DNA from: Victivallales bacterium
GTDB taxonomy: Bacteria > Verrucomicrobiota > Lentisphaeria > Oligosphaerales > Oligosphaeraceae
Assembly: GCA_017963875.1 (NCBI GenBank)
Contig: JAGCTA010000371.1
Span: 1-11,161 of the forward strand
Length of the DNA stretch: 11,161 nucleotides
Direction of reading: 5' to 3'
Shown: piece by piece, positions 1-6,931 of the stretch
Numbering within the stretch: the stretch's first letter is position 1
How the letters are laid out: each line of letters starts with the position of its first letter
Notes under the pieces: model-generated
What the model saw: only the letters and a program-made list of their open reading frames with translations
The model's database searches: none
Told to the model about the DNA's origin: nothing
Made by a program: the position numbers and the translations under genes

Positions 1-2
1 AT

Positions 3-1877
3 CCAGATGCCCTGCTGCTCTATGAACCCGTCAAGGAGGAGAAGAAGCTCTTCCCCGACCTCTGCTCGCGCCACGGCCACGAGCGCAACATGTTCCGCCA
101 TCGTCAGGAGTGGACGAACTACCAGCTGCGGCGGCTCATCGCCCTGCTCCACGAACGCGGAATCAAGGTCTTCCTCTCGCTGTTCTGGCATTATCTCAGC
201 AATAGGTTCCACCACGAATGGCGCAGCCAGATCGGCGCGGCGCAAAACCAGTTCAACATGTACGACTTCCTCGACGACGGAACGGACTTGAGCGACATCT
301 TCGTGCCGAAACTGATCGGCGTCATGGAGGACTACGGCTTTGACGGCTGGCACGCCGCAGACGGCATGGGCAGCGGCAACGTGCTGGCGACTGGCGGCGA
401 GGCAGTCATTCGCCAGAAACTTTTCGAGGACTTTGCCAAACCAATCGGTATCGACAAATTCCCTGAAGAAATGCGAATGATCGACAACGACGACATGCTT
501 GGCCGTTTCCGCCGCAGCCAGTTCATTTGGGAAAACTTCAGATATGAGTGGCTGGAGTATATTACATCACGCTGGATTGCGCTCTTCACAAAGGCATCGG
601 ACGCGTTGCATGCCATCGGCAGGCAGTTCATGAAAAACACCTGCTGGGCGAAGTCCGTTTTTGAGTCTGGATATTATTTCGGTCTTGACATGCGTCGATT
701 CTCAAGCGTGAAACTTGATTATCTGATGATTGAGACCGCCGCGACGTCCGCCGCGCTCGTCTATGGCCTTGATTATTACCCAGAACGGAATCATCAGATT
801 TATGCGGCGGTCGCTGAACTATCAGCCGCCCTTCCCAATACGAAAGTCCTTTCAATGACGCCCGTCTGCGATCCCGTCGAATCATTTAATTCCATACGCC
901 ATGTCCCGACATTGCTTGAACGTGACATCTACTGCTGCGCAAACCAGGCAATCGTCGGACCGAACGGCGAGAAACAATGTGTCGATGGCTTCCTTGTGTG
1001 CCTTGGCGACAGCCTCTATGCAGAGGACTGGGGCAATCTGATGAGGTACTTCAAACAGACGTCCGATTTTGAACGGACGACCAACGAGGGCTACGTCTGG
1101 CTGTATTGCGATGAACTGTACGACAACCTCTACAAGAACCATACGGCATACGGTACGCTTCCGCCATATCTCCAAGTCTGTGAAATGGCCTGGCGAGGCG
1201 TCATGATTCCAACCGTCTGCCGTGCGGAGAATCTGGATGCCGTTGAGGACCGCCCGCTCTTCGTGCCCGACTATGACCTTCTCCCTCCAGATGTCCTCAA
1301 GAAGATACTGAATCGCAAGGCGACGACCATCCTCATGGGAAATGTACGGAATGGCCTCTTCCCATATCTGCCTGGCTGGCTTTCAACAGTGACCGACATC
1401 GTACCTGGCTATGCGCTTGGAATGGTCGTCCTGAACGGCAAGGAAGGACGGCTGTGGCATGAAATCCCGCCTGTCCCGCAGAATTTCGACACGACGAAGC
1501 ATATCGACTGCGTCAAGAACCCCGCGCCGTCGATGTCCGTCAACGAGGCATTCTGGGACGAGTGCGCGGCGGTCATGAAGGAGCAGATATTCCATCCGCT
1601 TCAGGGTCAGGGATATGCGTTGATAACCAACATGCCTGGAAACGGCCGCAGGGTCGCTATTTGCTCGCAGGCTCATGCCTGGGACTACTTCATTCCGAAT
1701 TTCGTCATGGATGACGGCAAGAAGCATTCGTTCAAACTCGTCAGCGACTACGTCTGCTGCGACTTGTCAGTGGTCAACGGCAAACTCGGCAGCATGAAGG
1801 CGAGTGGCGTGTACAACAACATCCACGTCGCGCCGAGAGGCGTCCTGCTGTTCGAGGAGACAATAGAGGAAAAATGA
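3..1877 (+). CDS. Putative glycoside hydrolase-like protein, 5' end missing (window edge)
   Basis: The reading frame is open from base 3, so the gene begins left of the window; the first internal ATG (90) is not its start, because in-frame coding sequence (PDALLLYEPVKEEKK...) precedes it. 624 residues are visible, ending at TGA 1875-1877. The first ~350 visible residues read like a TIM barrel: strand-like segments such as GIKVFLSLFWHYL, then GFDGWHAADGMG (Asp near visible residue 120), and KLDYLMIETAATS. A following segment (FVPDYDLLPPDVLKKILN...TTILMGN) resembles the Rossmann/amidotransferase-like domain found behind the barrel in GH42-type enzymes, and the last ~90 residues look like a small beta-sandwich. 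No signal peptide can be judged because the N-terminus is absent. The family and substrate are not recognised; glycosidase is inferred from fold-like features and from the neighbours. The stop codon overlaps the ATG of a 3-codon ORF in the repeated leader element (1866-1887). Confidence 0.6.
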   Translation, partial: PDALLLYEPVKEEKKLFPDLCSRHGHERNMFRHRQEWTNYQLRRLIALLHERGIKVFLSLFWHYLSNRFHHEWRSQIGAAQNQFNMYDFLDDGTDLSDIFVPKLIGVMEDYGFDGWHAADGMGSGNVLATGGEAVIRQKLFEDFAKPIGIDKFPEEMRMIDNDDMLGRFRRSQFIWENFRYEWLEYITSRWIALFTKASDALHAIGRQFMKNTCWAKSVFESGYYFGLDMRRFSSVKLDYLMIETAATSAALVYGLDYYPERNHQIYAAVAELSAALPNTKVLSMTPVCDPVESFNSIRHVPTLLERDIYCCANQAIVGPNGEKQCVDGFLVCLGDSLYAEDWGNLMRYFKQTSDFERTTNEGYVWLYCDELYDNLYKNHTAYGTLPPYLQVCEMAWRGVMIPTVCRAENLDAVEDRPLFVPDYDLLPPDVLKKILNRKATTILMGNVRNGLFPYLPGWLSTVTDIVPGYALGMVVLNGKEGRLWHEIPPVPQNFDTTKHIDCVKNPAPSMSVNEAFWDECAAVMKEQIFHPLQGQGYALITNMPGNGRRVAICSQAHAWDYFIPNFVMDDGKKHSFKLVSDYVCCDLSVVNGKLGSMKASGVYNNIHVAPRGVLLFEETIEEK

Positions 1878-1887
1878 CAACATAGGA
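1866..1887 (+). repeat. Leader element copy 1 (upstream of LacI gene), with 3-codon ORF
   Basis: GAGG-A5-TGACAACATAGGA. It matches 9629-9649 except for one A in the A-run; 17 bases (1871-1887) are identical. It holds a tiny ORF, ATG ACA ACA TAG (1874-1885), whose ATG overlaps the stop codon of the upstream gene (ATGA). GAGG lies 4 bases before the ATG, which is short for a Shine-Dalgarno site. The second copy lies directly before the GH4 gene. Confidence 0.6.
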
Positions 1888-1934
1888 TTGAATACGAACT
1901 ATCAAGATATCTGTGAAAGCGCATTACGGATTTC

Positions 1935-1943
1935 AAAGGGAAG
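1935..1943 (+). promoter_or_regulatory. Ribosome binding site that favours ATG 1951 for the LacI gene
   Basis: The purine-rich AAAGGGAAG ends 7 bases before ATG 1951, with the GGG core 10 bases away. This supports 1951 over the in-frame TTG at 1888, which has AGGA directly against it with no usable spacing. Starting at 1951 also places the helix-turn-helix at residue 8, as is usual for LacI proteins. Confidence 0.5.
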
Positions 1944-1950
1944 ACAAAAC

Positions 1951-2913
1951 ATGAGGAAACCTTCAGGCCTTGGAGTGCGGGAAATCGCTCAGAAGTTAAA
2001 TTTGAACATCTCCACTGTGTCCAGGGCTTTGAACCGTAGTTATCAGGTATCAAAAGAAACAACAGAACTTGTTCTGCGTACTGCCAATGAGATGGGATAT
2101 CACAAGCAGCAGACCAGAAAATGCATCGTTGTTCTGCTGCCAGCCTCTGGTATACGCCTTGCCTGGTATACTATAAATCTTGTCAATGCCCTGCAGGAAA
2201 TCCTGATGGGCAGAAACTACTACTGGGAATTCATCAACAGCGACAGATGCGACATTATCCAGGAACGTTTTGTCAGCGGAATCATCTCCATCGACTATAC
2301 AGGAATCAATGCCGAGAAAGTCAGCAGGAAATTCAACATTCCGTTGGTCTGCATCAATGACGTATCCAATCACCGAGCCAATGTCTATTCCGTCTATTCC
2401 GACGCGGGAAGCGCATTTACACTTGCATTTGACTGTCTATACGATTACGGTCATCGGAATATTGCTTTCATTGCCACTGGAGGAAAATCCATGGAGGCGA
2501 GACAGCGGAAAGAGGCTTTCAGCGATGTTGTTTCTAGACGGCAACTTGAGGACAAGTGCCTTTTCTTTAATGAATCCGTACAATCCTATCATGGAACTGT
2601 CCGTGAACTGGCCAAGAAAGGAATAACGGCAATTATTGTGGACGGGGAGAATGCAGGTCTTTCCATTTTCAAATCCCTGAATTTCTGCAAACTCAGCATT
2701 CCGAAAAAGATGTCCTTGATTACTTGGGAGATTCCCTATGTTTCGGGCATGCTTCACCCAGCAATCACCTCCGTGGAACAGAATTTTCCGGAACTTGCAG
2801 AAAAAGCCGTTCTGATGTTGGAATCCGTGATTCGCAAGGAACCTCCAACCACGAATGTGACAGTGCCATACAGAATCCATTTGAGGGACAGCGTGTCCAT
2901 TCCGAGAGAATGA
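1951..2913 (+). CDS. LacI/GalR-family transcriptional regulator with shortened hinge
   Basis: A 320-residue protein from ATG 1951 (family usual about 330-345). Residues 8-28 form the LacI helix-turn-helix (GVREIAQKLNLNISTVSRAL), followed by SKETTELVLRTANEMGY. The ligand-binding domain starts at about residue 59 (CIVVLLP) and shows family landmarks: YGHRNIAFIATG, the RQRKEAF segment, HPAITSVEQNFPELAEKA, and the closing HLRDSVSIPRE. The hinge between GY(50) and the first core strand is only about 8 residues (HKQQTRKC), and the usual PN..A..L hinge helix with its minor-groove leucine is missing. The gene lies 73 bases after a glycosidase-like gene and 150 bases before a pseudopilin gene, so it probably controls this sugar locus and perhaps itself. 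The effector is presumably a sugar, not identifiable from sequence. An in-frame TTG at 1888 would add 21 residues of non-family sequence and is less likely. Confidence 0.9.
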   Translation: MRKPSGLGVREIAQKLNLNISTVSRALNRSYQVSKETTELVLRTANEMGYHKQQTRKCIVVLLPASGIRLAWYTINLVNALQEILMGRNYYWEFINSDRCDIIQERFVSGIISIDYTGINAEKVSRKFNIPLVCINDVSNHRANVYSVYSDAGSAFTLAFDCLYDYGHRNIAFIATGGKSMEARQRKEAFSDVVSRRQLEDKCLFFNESVQSYHGTVRELAKKGITAIIVDGENAGLSIFKSLNFCKLSIPKKMSLITWEIPYVSGMLHPAITSVEQNFPELAEKAVLMLESVIRKEPPTTNVTVPYRIHLRDSVSIPRE

Positions 2914-3063
2914 TTTTGTTGCATTAATTTGCGAATATGTTTGATTGTTTTGCATATTAACTGCTTTGAATTTGCTTGAAGAGGAAGTAGATTTGTATTC
3001 ATGCTTCAAGATGATGTTATGATGCTTCCAAATCGAAGAAGTATTATCAAAGGAGTTTGAAAG
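2914..3063 (+). promoter_or_regulatory. AT-rich intergenic promoter/leader region before the pseudopilin gene
   Basis: The longest non-coding stretch between the LacI gene and the genes it probably controls, clearly richer in A+T than the flanking genes. Weak sigma70-like pairs can be drawn: TTGCGA (2929-2934), 18 bases, CATATT (2953-2958); and a TATGAT box (3018-3023) without a good -35. AATATG (2934-2939) and CATATT (2953-2958) are inverted and would overlap the first candidate. A direct repeat ATGCTTC(A/C)(A) occurs at 3001 and 3022, 21 bases apart. AAAGGAG at 3050-3056 is a good ribosome binding site for ATG 3064. That the region holds a promoter is likely from its layout; the individual boxes are tentative. 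Confidence 0.4.
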
Positions 3064-3894
3064 ATGAAGGACATTGTGAAAAAGAACATTGAATTACATG
3101 GCTGGAGGCAAAAAGGGCGCACTGGATGTCCGCGCAGGAGAGTCTTCACTCTAATTGAACTTCTCGTGGTGATAGCGATCATCGCCATCTTGGCGGCGAT
3201 GCTGTTGCCCGCATTGGCGAAAGCACGTGAGAAGGCAAGGTCTATTGTCTGCGTCAACAACCTGAAGCAGATGGGGACCAGCAACAGCATGTATATGAGC
3301 GACTTCAAGAACTATTTCGTTCCTGGACACATGTCATACTCGAAGTTCTTCAAGGAACTGGGATCCTACGGATGCGACTATCAATCCGATTATCTCAGCG
3401 TGAAAAGCGGCCCTGCCAAGGGGACCTTCGCGTGTCCTGCGGAACCGCGCGGCTTCGGTTGGGCTGGTTCCACGGTCAATCCGATTGTCTATGGATGCAC
3501 CCATTACATCAGCAATGCGTATCTCTGCGGAAGTGAGACAGGAGATGCAAACGCCCTCATGAAAATACAAAGAAACGACTCTGAGGTGACGAATCCCTCC
3601 AGCGTGGCGTTTATCATGGACAGCATGGCCATCAGCAGGTCTGCCGCCGAGGTCAGATGGTATATTGGCTACCGTCACGGGACACCAACCTTCGGTTCGG
3701 AGGCCTCTGGCCAACTCTACTGGTCTTCTGGTGTCCCGCCAGCGGGGAAGGCCAACGTGGTCTTCAGCGATGCCCACGTCGAGACCCTTTCAGGCGCACA
3801 GATAGCGGCGATTGACAGTGACCAGAGCACGTCAACAGGATTCAAGGAACGGACATTCTTCAAGCGCGGCATCAAAGGAATACCCTGGCAGTAG
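3064..3894 (+). CDS. Pseudopilin-like protein, prepilin-type N-terminal cleavage/methylation domain (H-X9-DG type)
   Basis: 276 residues with a strong AAAGGAG site 7 bases before the ATG. Residues 1-27 are a basic cytoplasmic leader ending RRRV. The prepilin peptidase motif follows (F28-T-L-I-E32, Glu at +5), then a long hydrophobic helix (about 33-51) and the basic helix [10 protein letters not shown]. The usual Gly at -1 is Val, a deviation I recall as common in Lentisphaerae members. The C-terminal region has [11 protein letters not shown] (Cys124), RHGTP (His205) and [12 protein letters not shown] (231-242), the degenerate form of the H-X9-DG segment of planctomycete/Lentisphaerae prepilin-type proteins (here DAH for DGH and a longer gap). 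It is expected to be processed by a PilD-type peptidase, anchored in the inner membrane and assembled or surface-exposed through a type II secretion/type IV pilus-like machine. No such machinery is in the window. Its place right after a LacI gene and before sugar enzymes suggests a role in glycan capture or enzyme export (inference). Confidence 0.9.
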   Translation: MKDIVKKNIELHGWRQKGRTGCPRRRVFTLIELLVVIAIIAILAAMLLPALAKAREKARSIVCVNNLKQMGTSNSMYMSDFKNYFVPGHMSYSKFFKELGSYGCDYQSDYLSVKSGPAKGTFACPAEPRGFGWAGSTVNPIVYGCTHYISNAYLCGSETGDANALMKIQRNDSEVTNPSSVAFIMDSMAISRSAAEVRWYIGYRHGTPTFGSEASGQLYWSSGVPPAGKANVVFSDAHVETLSGAQIAAIDSDQSTSTGFKERTFFKRGIKGIPWQ

Positions 3895-3909
3895 TCTGTA
3901 TGCGCATGA

Positions 3910-3951
3910 TCACGTCAGCATGTGTCATTTGAAAAAGACCATGCAACGTGA
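3910..3951 (+). other. Imperfect intercistronic stem-loop
   Basis: TCACGT (3910-3915) pairs with ACGTGA (3946-3951), and GCATG (3918-3922) pairs with CATGC (3940-3944), with a 2x1 internal bulge and a 17-base loop. It is not followed by a T-run, so a factor-independent terminator is unlikely. It lies between the pseudopilin stop and the next gene and could stabilise the pseudopilin mRNA 3' end or set unequal expression. The 9-mer AGTAGTCTG occurs on each side (3890-3898, 3962-3970). Confidence 0.35.
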
Positions 3952-3987
3952 CAAACACGGAAGTAGTCTGCAAAAAAGGAGATTTCA

Positions 3988-5028
3988 ATGGCATGCAAAC
4001 CTGTTCTTAATGGCATTCTATGGAATGTGGGTTATTCAATCTTTCCGACAGAGATAGATGATTCCTCCGAATCAATGCGGCTCTGGGATGCGGAATTTGA
4101 CGCGATGCGACACATCGGCCTGGATACCGTGTTGGTTTTCACAGGCATTCCAAATGCGTTGGAAACGGCATCCCTGCCTGGCGGCCAGGATGTCATTGAG
4201 AAGATAGCAATAGAGTGCGATCGTTGCGGCATGAGCATGCTCATCGCCGCAGGAGGACGCAGTCGCTGGGGGGTTGACCTGAAGATGCCTGACGAAATGC
4301 GGCTCATCAGCGAATACATTGACACGGTTCACGCGCGTTACGGACATCATCGGTCATTCGCAGGATGGTACATTGACTACGAGTTCTCGCTTCTCCCCAA
4401 CCTGAAGAAGGAGCTCATGGAGCTTTACCGTGAGACGGTAATCCTTTGCAAGGCAAAGTCCCCTGGCCTTCCCGTGGTCGCGTCGCCATTCTTCAGCCCA
4501 CCAACGGAGACCAATATCATGAATTTTGGCTATCATGAGCCACAGGAATACTATGATTACTGGAGCGACATGATCTCCTCCAGCCATTTTGACGTGCTAT
4601 CACTCCAGGACAACGGCGGACAACATCTCTCCTATTTCGAGGAAAGCGACACGGAGCCGTACATTGCGGCTTTCGCGAAGGCGTGCAGCGACAATGGCTG
4701 CCGTTTCTGGGGAAACGTGGAGACGGGAGAGTTCCTGACGGGGTCGGCGAGGGAGTTCACGGAAAAATACGGTCCGCGCGGCAATGTCAACTTAAAGGAA
4801 ATGAAGAACGGATGGCGTCCCGTGCCGATTGAACGGCTGAAGCGGAAGCTAAGGACGATGAGTCGCTATAGCGAGAAGAACCTGAGCTGGGGCTATCAGG
4901 GGTTCTACCGTCCCAGCTTAGGCGCAAAAGAGGCCGCGGCGTATAGGGACTACGAGACTTTCCTGAAAGAGGCGTTCCCTGAAATGATTGTGAATCAGCA
5001 GGATGACGGGGCCCGCATCGAAAAATGA
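3988..5028 (+). CDS. DUF4434-like TIM-barrel protein, putative glycoside hydrolase
   Basis: 346 residues, started at ATG 3988 behind a clear AAGGAG (3976-3981). No signal peptide, so probably cytoplasmic. The layout fits the DUF4434 group of putative glycoside hydrolases: N-terminal NGILWNVGYSIFP, a strand DTVLVFTGIP (46-55), SMLIAAGGRSRWG (83-95), GWYIDYEFSL (126-135), VASPFFSP, DVLSLQDNGGQ (202-212) and FWGNVETGEF (240-249). Glu132 at the end of GWYIDYE and Glu245 in NVET sit where the acid/base and nucleophile of clan A barrels lie, at the ends of strands near beta4 and beta7; this assignment is inferred from spacing and not proven. It is followed 32 bases downstream by a GH129-like gene, so the two are very likely co-transcribed. 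Activity in this family is poorly characterised, and no substrate can be named. Confidence 0.65.
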   Translation: MACKPVLNGILWNVGYSIFPTEIDDSSESMRLWDAEFDAMRHIGLDTVLVFTGIPNALETASLPGGQDVIEKIAIECDRCGMSMLIAAGGRSRWGVDLKMPDEMRLISEYIDTVHARYGHHRSFAGWYIDYEFSLLPNLKKELMELYRETVILCKAKSPGLPVVASPFFSPPTETNIMNFGYHEPQEYYDYWSDMISSSHFDVLSLQDNGGQHLSYFEESDTEPYIAAFAKACSDNGCRFWGNVETGEFLTGSAREFTEKYGPRGNVNLKEMKNGWRPVPIERLKRKLRTMSRYSEKNLSWGYQGFYRPSLGAKEAAAYRDYETFLKEAFPEMIVNQQDDGARIEK

Positions 5029-5060
5029 TAATTGGTTAGGGAAAAGGGAAAAAGGATCAC

Positions 5061-6899
5061 ATGGGAGATTATGTGCTGGAAAATGGCCATCTTCGCGTGA
5101 AGCTGGCCGAAGACGCGTCGCATCTGACAGTAGAATCCACGAAGACCTTTTGGCGTTATGAGGCCGAGGACTATGCGGTTTTCACCTACGGGAACGCATA
5201 CACCTACAACCTGGCCAACCATGCCAAAGCGCATGTCACGCAGGATGGAGATTCCCTCCACATCGTCTTTGACCAGATGGTATATTGGGTGCGTTTCCCC
5301 GAGCATGGCTTCAAGAAGCCGCTCAACGGACCTGATTTGCGCTTCCGCCTTTCGATTCGCCTGGAGGATGACGAGGCCATCTTCACCACTGAATCGATCA
5401 AAGGGCTTGATAACGAGATCGTGGCGATCTCCTTCCCCCATAAGCCGTTGCGCTGGCGGCAGTCCGACCGTGTGAATCTCGTGCTCGGCAACGAAGGCTG
5501 CGGTTCGTTGGTGCCGTTTCCTGGCCAGCCCGTGTTCAACATTACGAACCGTTACGAGTTGCTGCCGCTGTATGCGCTCTATGACGACAACGGCGGCATC
5601 GCTGTCCGATACATCGAGCAGTTTGACCATTGGACGAACTGGTGTTTCACGGAGGACGCATGCCACGTCAGCACGTCTCAGGAGTTCATCCGCGGAATCG
5701 CGGAATACAGCCGGTCGATGCGAGTGTCCTTCCTTTCGCCTGGCGAAAACTATGTGGCGCTTGCGAAGAACTACCGCCGTCATGTCCAAAAGGAGGGGCG
5801 GTTGTATCTCCTGAAGGATAAGATTGCCGCCAATCCCGAAGTGGGCAGATTGGCGGGAAGCGTCATCTGGAAGTTCAGCGTCTATTGGACGGAGAATCTG
5901 CCGAAAGGCGTCACCCATGACTACAGCCCGCATGTCCTGGACAAGGCTGCGGGAGACGACGAGGGAAAAGTCGCCAACTGGACGGCCAGATCGGTTTTCG
6001 ACACTGCGCACGCCGCAGGCTTCGACCGCGTCTGCATCCTCAATGCAGGCTGGAACTGCTATGGTTATGACACGGGATATCCGACGCGCTTCCCCGTCAA
6101 TGCTGAGCGAGGGACGGCGGCGGACTTCAAGGCGTGCGCGGACTACGGCCGTTCGCTTTCGGAGGGCTATACGCTTTCCGTGCATGACAATTACCGCGAC
6201 TGCTATCCAGAGTCGCCTGAGTTCGACTTCAATGAAATGATTCGCACTGAAGACGGCGCACCTAAAAGGGGAAGCATTTGGCAGGGTGGCCGTTGTTACC
6301 TCATCTGCGGCTCGCAGGGAATCAAGTACGCCAAGCGAGACATGCCACGCATCTCCGAACTTTCAGGGCGTGGATGCATCTACATAGACGTGCTTGGCCT
6401 CACGGCTTGCGAACCGTGCTTCCATCCCGACCATCCAGGTTCAGCACTTGATGACGGCCTCTGGCGGAAAGAGGTCTTCCGCGAGGCAAAGCGCTGCTTT
6501 GGCGCCGTAGCGACGGAGGGCAATCCGCGCGAGTACCTGCTGGATTGCATCGACCTTGGCGCATACATCTGCATCCATCCCTGGAAGGGAGTCCTCAAGG
6601 CCATTCCGATACCACTTTGGCAGTTGATCTACCATGATTGTGTGTTCAATTTCGCTGCAATCGGCAACTGCGGCGCAAGAGGCGCAGAATACCGTGCCTA
6701 CCAGGCCCTCTACACGATGTTGCCATCTGGATTCAATGAAAACAGCCTCAGAGTCTCAAGAGAATTACGCACGACCTGCCTTGAGGAGATGGTGTCCCAT
6801 GAATTCCTTGACGGCAACCGCCAGCGCACCGTATTCTCCGACGGCACGGAAATCGTGGCTAACCTCACGACGGGCGAATGGAACGCCACACGTCCATGA
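5061..6899 (+). CDS. GH129/DUF5696-like glycoside hydrolase (putative alpha-galactosaminidase-type)
   Basis: 612 residues with AAAGGA 4 bases before ATG 5061, 32 bases after the preceding gene. There is no signal peptide, so an intracellular enzyme is predicted. Residues 1 to about 245 look like a beta-sandwich domain (repeated strands such as LHIVFDQMVYWVRF and FRLSIRLEDDEAIFTT), followed by a barrel from about 265 to 560 with VCILNAGWNCYGYD (324-337), YTLSVHDNYRDCYPE (370-384), CIYIDVLGL (439-447) and GAVATEGNPREY (481-492), and a short beta tail. The Asp in YIDV (443) and the Glu in ATEG (486) are 43 residues apart, the same spacing I recall for the catalytic Asp/Glu of the bifidobacterial GH129 alpha-N-acetylgalactosaminidase. 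The wider family (GH101/GH129/DUF5696) acts on alpha-GalNAc or related linkages. The fold and catalytic pair are moderately sure; the substrate is inference. Tandem position with the DUF4434-like gene suggests a shared pathway. Confidence 0.6.
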   Translation: MGDYVLENGHLRVKLAEDASHLTVESTKTFWRYEAEDYAVFTYGNAYTYNLANHAKAHVTQDGDSLHIVFDQMVYWVRFPEHGFKKPLNGPDLRFRLSIRLEDDEAIFTTESIKGLDNEIVAISFPHKPLRWRQSDRVNLVLGNEGCGSLVPFPGQPVFNITNRYELLPLYALYDDNGGIAVRYIEQFDHWTNWCFTEDACHVSTSQEFIRGIAEYSRSMRVSFLSPGENYVALAKNYRRHVQKEGRLYLLKDKIAANPEVGRLAGSVIWKFSVYWTENLPKGVTHDYSPHVLDKAAGDDEGKVANWTARSVFDTAHAAGFDRVCILNAGWNCYGYDTGYPTRFPVNAERGTAADFKACADYGRSLSEGYTLSVHDNYRDCYPESPEFDFNEMIRTEDGAPKRGSIWQGGRCYLICGSQGIKYAKRDMPRISELSGRGCIYIDVLGLTACEPCFHPDHPGSALDDGLWRKEVFREAKRCFGAVATEGNPREYLLDCIDLGAYICIHPWKGVLKAIPIPLWQLIYHDCVFNFAAIGNCGARGAEYRAYQALYTMLPSGFNENSLRVSRELRTTCLEEMVSHEFLDGNRQRTVFSDGTEIVANLTTGEWNATRP

Positions 6900-6901
6900 T
6901 C

Positions 6902-6931
6902 CCGTAGCGGATGGTGCGTTATCCGTTACGG
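6902..6931 (+). terminator. Stem-loop after the GH129-like gene, possible terminator
   Basis: CCGTAGCGGAT (6902-6912) pairs with ATCCGTTACGG (6921-6931): 11 pairs including one G-U, with an 8-base loop, starting 3 bases after the stop codon. No T-run follows directly; TTTTT comes 10 bases later (6942-6946). It may be a terminator, a partial terminator or an mRNA-stabilising hairpin that separates the 3064-6899 group from the next gene. Confidence 0.5.

Noticed and set aside
90..1877. Treating ATG 90 as the true start of the first gene
   Set aside because: The same frame is open to the window edge with sensible coding sequence before it, and no ribosome site precedes ATG 90.
1902..1916. Quasi-palindrome TCA-AGATATCT-g-TGA as LacI operator
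   Set aside because: It is odd-length because of an extra G, lacks the CG centre usual for LacI operators, and is short enough to arise by chance.
1888..1950. TTG 1888 as start of the LacI gene
   Set aside because: The extra 21 residues do not look like LacI family sequence, and AGGA abuts the TTG. ATG 1951 has a better ribosome site and gives the normal distance to the helix-turn-helix. The TTG cannot be fully excluded because it follows the mini-ORF stop closely.
2437..3009. 190-codon open frame on the minus strand opposite the LacI gene
   Set aside because: The + strand frame is a clear LacI protein; the antisense translation is low in hydrophobic periodicity and matches no known pattern.
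4995..6185. Long open frame on the minus strand (396 codons) opposite the GH129-like gene
   Set aside because: It overlaps two well-supported + strand genes, its translation is rich in Arg/Val/His with no recognisable motif, and it has no ribosome site. It is a codon-bias shadow.
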